Source: UBA3871 sp002392265
GTDB taxonomy: Bacteria; Bacillota; Clostridia; Peptostreptococcales; Anaerovoracaceae
Assembly (NCBI GenBank): GCA_946614255.1
Contig: CAMOGS010000066.1
Coordinates: 26,119 to 90,118, forward strand
Direction: 5' to 3'
DNA length: 64,000 nucleotides
The notes beneath the pieces are model-generated. The model had not been told where the DNA came from. It saw only the letters and a program-made list of their open reading frames with translations, and searched no databases. Made by a program: the position numbers and the translations under genes. Below, one piece after another: positions 61,152 through 64,000 of the stretch (within the stretch, counting starts at the first letter, position 1; every line of letters begins with the position of its first letter).

Positions 61152-61898
61152 CTATTTTACCTCCTCCGGACACTTAAACTGCTGTACTGGATAATAAGGC
61201 TTCATGTTTTCTCTGAGCCATTCCATGGAAGCTACAGGAGTGAGGCCCCAGTTAGTAGGGCAGATGGAAAGGAATTCTACGAATGCGAATCCAAGTCCTC
61301 TCTTCTGAACTTCGAATGCTCTTTCAACAGCCTTCTTTGCTTTTCTAACTTCTGCAGGAGAATCAAGGGATACTCTCTCTACATATACAGCCATATCGAT
61401 AGTGGAGATCATCTCAGCGATTCTGAGCGGCTTACCTGCCTGCTCTACTTCACGACCGTTTACGCAAGTAGTTGCCCTCTGGCCGATGAGTGTAGTAGGA
61501 GCCATCTGACCACCTGTCATACCGTAAATAGCATTGTTGATGAAGAAAGTACAGAACTTTTCTCCTCTTTCTGCAGCGTGGATGATTTCGCCTGTACCGA
61601 TGGAAGCGAGGTCACCGTCGCCCTGGTATGTGAATACAGGTGAATTAGGGTGAACTCTCTTGATACCGGAAGCAACAGCAGGTGCTCTGCCGTGTGCAGC
61701 TTCGATCATATCAACGCCCATATAGTGGTGAGCTACGATGGAGCATCCAACAGGGGATACGCCGATAGCGTCGCCGAACTCGCCTCTTTCCATAAGAACT
61801 TCCATGATGAGGCGGTGTGCAATTCCGTGTGTACAACCTGGGCAGTAATGTAATTCTGTCTCTGTCATACCCTTTGTATATTCAAAAACTGGTTTCAT
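61152..61898 (-). CDS. 2-oxoacid:ferredoxin oxidoreductase, beta (TPP-binding) subunit
   Basis: 248 residues. TPP/Mg motif GDGDLASIGTGEIIHAA with NNAIYGMTGGQMAPTT; N-terminal HYCPGCTHGIAHRLI. The start overlaps the alpha stop (TAATG). Confidence 0.95.
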   Translation of the reverse strand: MKPVFEYTKGMTETELHYCPGCTHGIAHRLIMEVLMERGEFGDAIGVSPVGCSIVAHHYMGVDMIEAAHGRAPAVASGIKRVHPNSPVFTYQGDGDLASIGTGEIIHAAERGEKFCTFFINNAIYGMTGGQMAPTTLIGQRATTCVNGREVEQAGKPLRIAEMISTIDMAVYVERVSLDSPAEVRKAKKAVERAFEVQKRGLGFAFVEFLSICPTNWGLTPVASMEWLRENMKPYYPVQQFKCPEEVK

Positions 61899-62971
61899 TA
61901 CTTCACCTCCATAATCTTCTTGGTTCTTTCAGCAACTTCGTTAGGATCGAGGAGCATTCCGCCGACTCTGTTGATGAGTTCTACAGGATACTTGCCTTCT
62001 ACAGCAAGTCTGATGTCCTGAATCATCTGGCCCATGGAGAGCTCTACTGAAATAATCTTCTTTGTTTTAGGTCCGATTTCTTTGAATGCCTTTGTAGGGA
62101 ATGGCCATAAAGTCTTTGGTCTGATGAGACCTGCCTGGATGCCTTCCTTTGCAAGGATTTCAATTGCTTCGAGACATACTCTGGAAGTGGAGCCGTAGGA
62201 TACGAATACAACCTCTGCGTTTTCGAGATTCTTTGTATCATATTCAACGAGTTCTCTTTCTGCCTTTTCATATTTAGGCCACATCTCGTAGATTCTCTCT
62301 TCGAGAAGTTCCTGCTTGAGCCATACTGAGTTGATGGCATTTCTTTCTCTCTTGTTCTTGTGACCTGTAAGAGCCCAAGGCTTTACCTTTGGAATATCTG
62401 CTTCTGCTACAGGTTCCTTTGCAGGTGGCAGAACTACAGGTTCCATCATCTGGCCGAGCATACCGTCTGCCAGGATGACGACCGGATTCCTGTACTCTTC
62501 AGCGATGTCAAAGCATTCGTAGATGAGATTTGCACACTCCTGAATGCTGGACGGTGCAAATACCGGCACCCTCACGTCGCCGTTATATCCGCCGCGGGTA
62601 ACCTGCAGATAGTCTGCCTGACCCGGTTGAATACCGCCGACACCGGGGCCGCCGCGGGAAACATTCAAAATAACGAGCGGTACTTCGCAGGATGCAATGA
62701 AACCGATACCTTCCTGCATCAGCGCGAGACCCGGTGAACTTGTGGAAATGAAAACTCTTCCGCCGCTCGCAGATGCTCCGAACGCCATGTTAATGGCGGC
62801 CAGCTCGGACTCAGCCTGGATAAAAGCGCCGCCGGCCTTCGGGAGCTCATGGCTCATATACTCGGGGATTTCATTCTGCGGCGTGATGGGGTAGCCGAAA
62901 TAACATTTGACGCCTGCGCGGATCGCCGCTTCCGCAAATGCCTCATTACCTTTCATCAGGACTCTGCTCAT
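61898..62971 (-). CDS. vorB: 2-oxoacid:ferredoxin oxidoreductase, alpha subunit (VorB-like)
   Basis: 357 residues. The sequence MSRVLMKGNEAFAEAAIRAG, FGYPITPQNEIPEYM, SSPGLALMQEGIGFIA and SRGGPGVGGIQPGQADY match 3-methyl-2-oxobutanoate (VorB) and 2-oxoglutarate (KorA) types. I favour VorB from the overall sequence; the substrate is not proven. It would decarboxylate branched-chain or related 2-oxoacids to acyl-CoA and reduce ferredoxin. ATGA overlap with the ferredoxin subunit. Confidence 0.9.
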   Translation of the reverse strand: MSRVLMKGNEAFAEAAIRAGVKCYFGYPITPQNEIPEYMSHELPKAGGAFIQAESELAAINMAFGASASGGRVFISTSSPGLALMQEGIGFIASCEVPLVILNVSRGGPGVGGIQPGQADYLQVTRGGYNGDVRVPVFAPSSIQECANLIYECFDIAEEYRNPVVILADGMLGQMMEPVVLPPAKEPVAEADIPKVKPWALTGHKNKRERNAINSVWLKQELLEERIYEMWPKYEKAERELVEYDTKNLENAEVVFVSYGSTSRVCLEAIEILAKEGIQAGLIRPKTLWPFPTKAFKEIGPKTKKIISVELSMGQMIQDIRLAVEGKYPVELINRVGGMLLDPNEVAERTKKIMEVK

Positions 62972-63204
62972 GACTCACCCTCCTCTAACTGATAAATGCT
63001 GATGCAATAATCCGGACACATTGTGGCGCAGCTTGCGCAACCGATGCAGCTTTCCTGATCGGTGATGCCTGCGGGATGATATCCCTTGGCGTTCACTTCC
63101 GGATCCAGAGCAAGAATTTTCTTTGGACAGAAATTGATGCAGAGCTCACAGCCCTTGCATTTTTCCCGGTTGAAAACAACCTTGAATCTTTTCTTCATTT
63201 TCAT
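62968..63204 (-). CDS. 2-oxoacid:ferredoxin oxidoreductase, 2[4Fe-4S] ferredoxin-like delta subunit
   Basis: 78 residues with two clusters, CKGCELCINFCP and CIGCASCATMCP. First gene of the four-subunit set, carrying electrons from the TPP centre to free ferredoxin. Confidence 0.95.
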   Translation of the reverse strand: MKMKKRFKVVFNREKCKGCELCINFCPKKILALDPEVNAKGYHPAGITDQESCIGCASCATMCPDYCISIYQLEEGES

Positions 63205-63235
63205 GTCTCTCCTTTATTGATTCATCGCGGCAGAT

Positions 63236-63265
63236 ACCCTGACATGCAATTTCGCATGTCAGGGT
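63236..63265. other. Perfect 12-bp inverted repeat between the acyl-CoA synthetase and vor genes
   Basis: ACCCTGACATGC-N6-GCATGTCAGGGT, no T-tract. Located 31 bases before the ferredoxin-subunit start, so it may be an mRNA-processing hairpin or an operator. Confidence 0.55.
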
Positions 63266-63292
63266 GTTCGTTACGCATCGTCCAACGACACA

Positions 63293-64000
63293 TTATAGCT
63301 GATTGCGAATGATTTTTCCACTGATTGTCTTCGGCAACTCGCTCTTAAATACAACTATTCTCGGATACTTGTAAGGAGCGGTGCGCTTCTTGACATAATT
63401 CTGGATCTCTTTCTTGAGTTCCTCGGTTCCTTCCGTACCCTTCACAAGGACAATACTTGCCTTGACGACCTGGCCGCGGATATCGTCCTTCTCGGCAGAT
63501 ACGCCGCACTCCAGAACATACGGGAGCTCCATGATAACGCTCTCGATCTCGAACGGTCCGATGCGGTATCCGGAGGACTTGATGATATCATCCGTGCGTC
63601 CCACATACCAGAAGTAACCGTCCTCATCCTTCCATGCAAGGTCGCCTGTGTGATACCAGCCTTCACGCTTGCATGCGTCAGTCGCTTCACGATTATTAAG
63701 GTACTCTTTGAACAGTCCGCACGGTTCGCCGCCACCGTAACGTACACAGACCTCACCGGATTCACCGACATTAACTTCCTTGCCGTCCGGGTCCAGAAGC
63801 GCTACCTTGTACATCGGGCTCGGCTTGCCCATCGAACCCGGCTTAGGTGTCATGCCGATAAAGTTTCCGACGGTAAGCGTAGTCTCTGTCTGACCGAAGC
63901 CTTCCATGATGGAGATGCCCGTCGCCTCGCGGAAGCGTGTGAAGACCTCCGGATTCATCGCCTCACCCGCGATGCTTGCGTGGCGGATGGAGGAGAGATC
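63293..64000 (-). CDS. Acyl-CoA synthetase (AMP-forming), 5' part outside window
   Basis: The frame is open to the window edge (235 residues seen, the C-terminal part of a protein of about 550). Adenylate-forming motifs: MEGFGQTETT, GWYHTGDLAWKDEDGYFWYVGRTDDIIKSSGYRIGP (in parts), and the C-terminal catalytic Lys in LPKTISGKI. Similar to acetyl-CoA or medium-chain acyl-CoA synthetases. Next to vor genes it suggests activation or release of carboxylic acids during amino-acid fermentation. The ATG at 63958 is internal: conserved AGEA residues precede it. Confidence 0.92.
   Translation of the reverse strand, partial: DLSSIRHASIAGEAMNPEVFTRFREATGISIMEGFGQTETTLTVGNFIGMTPKPGSMGKPSPMYKVALLDPDGKEVNVGESGEVCVRYGGGEPCGLFKEYLNNREATDACKREGWYHTGDLAWKDEDGYFWYVGRTDDIIKSSGYRIGPFEIESVIMELPYVLECGVSAEKDDIRGQVVKASIVLVKGTEGTEELKKEIQNYVKKRTAPYKYPRIVVFKSELPKTISGKIIRNQL

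Overview
The window reads as a chromosomal segment of an anaerobic Firmicute of the Clostridia. The taxonomic placement is inference from gene content: split methylmalonyl-CoA mutase, GlgC/GlgD pair, 2-oxoacid:ferredoxin oxidoreductase, HypA-F without respiratory genes, a type II-A CRISPR-Cas9 locus, strong Shine-Dalgarno sites, and a tmRNA tag AKNNTNYALAA. No rRNA or tRNA genes were seen.

Layout. 1-1046: 3' part of serA. 1186-2705: a BrkB-like membrane protein and an XTP/dITP pyrophosphatase. 2850-5475: a methionine ABC transporter operon (metQ-metN-metI). It is preceded by a consensus promoter, a 43-codon Met/Cys-rich leader ORF and a UUCG-capped terminator, which looks like ribosome-mediated attenuation. 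5588-8161: azoreductase-like flavoprotein, YdcF-like protein, asparaginase. 8205-11810: methylmalonyl-CoA module (mutase large and small subunits, MeaB, epimerase) behind a perfect palindromic operator candidate. 11952-15232: hybrid histidine kinase and response regulator. 15357-20522: tmRNA, a diguanylate cyclase, an anion permease, SmpB, signal peptidase I and a pseudouridine synthase. 21266-34049: seven-gene glycogen operon (glgB-glgP-glgC-glgD-glgA, a GH13-GH77 fusion enzyme, pgi). 34218-36611: pncB-fba. 36720-41430: uvrB-uvrA with a LexA-type box upstream. 41614-42993: citrate synthase. 43352-44677: an unrecognised zinc-ribbon protein. 44749-51354: hypA-B-F-(ybaK-like)-C-D-E for [NiFe]-hydrogenase maturation; no hydrogenase structural gene is in the window. 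52072-52575: GNAT acetyltransferase. 52649-59373: CRISPR array, csn2, cas2, cas1, cas9 and a divergent tracrRNA. 59872-64000: P-loop ATPase, VorB-type 2-oxoacid:ferredoxin oxidoreductase (four subunits) and a partial acyl-CoA synthetase.

Two repeat families mark the accessory parts. A REP-like palindrome (core GGGGACAGGCACC, arms AATTCGCCTTTTT) occurs at eight or more places, twice overlapping the stop codon of a gene. A ~244-bp fold-back element occurs as two full copies in inverted orientation on either side of the CRISPR-Cas9 locus, plus a truncated third copy. A 28-bp direct repeat (25/28 identical) also brackets the locus. Together these suggest that the CRISPR module was acquired or rearranged by repeat-mediated events.

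The strongest candidates for something undescribed are the Met/Cys leader-peptide attenuator of metQNI, the fold-back repeat pair around the Cas9 locus, and a multi-hairpin non-coding stretch at 51531-51738. All alignments and pairings were made by eye; no database search was run.
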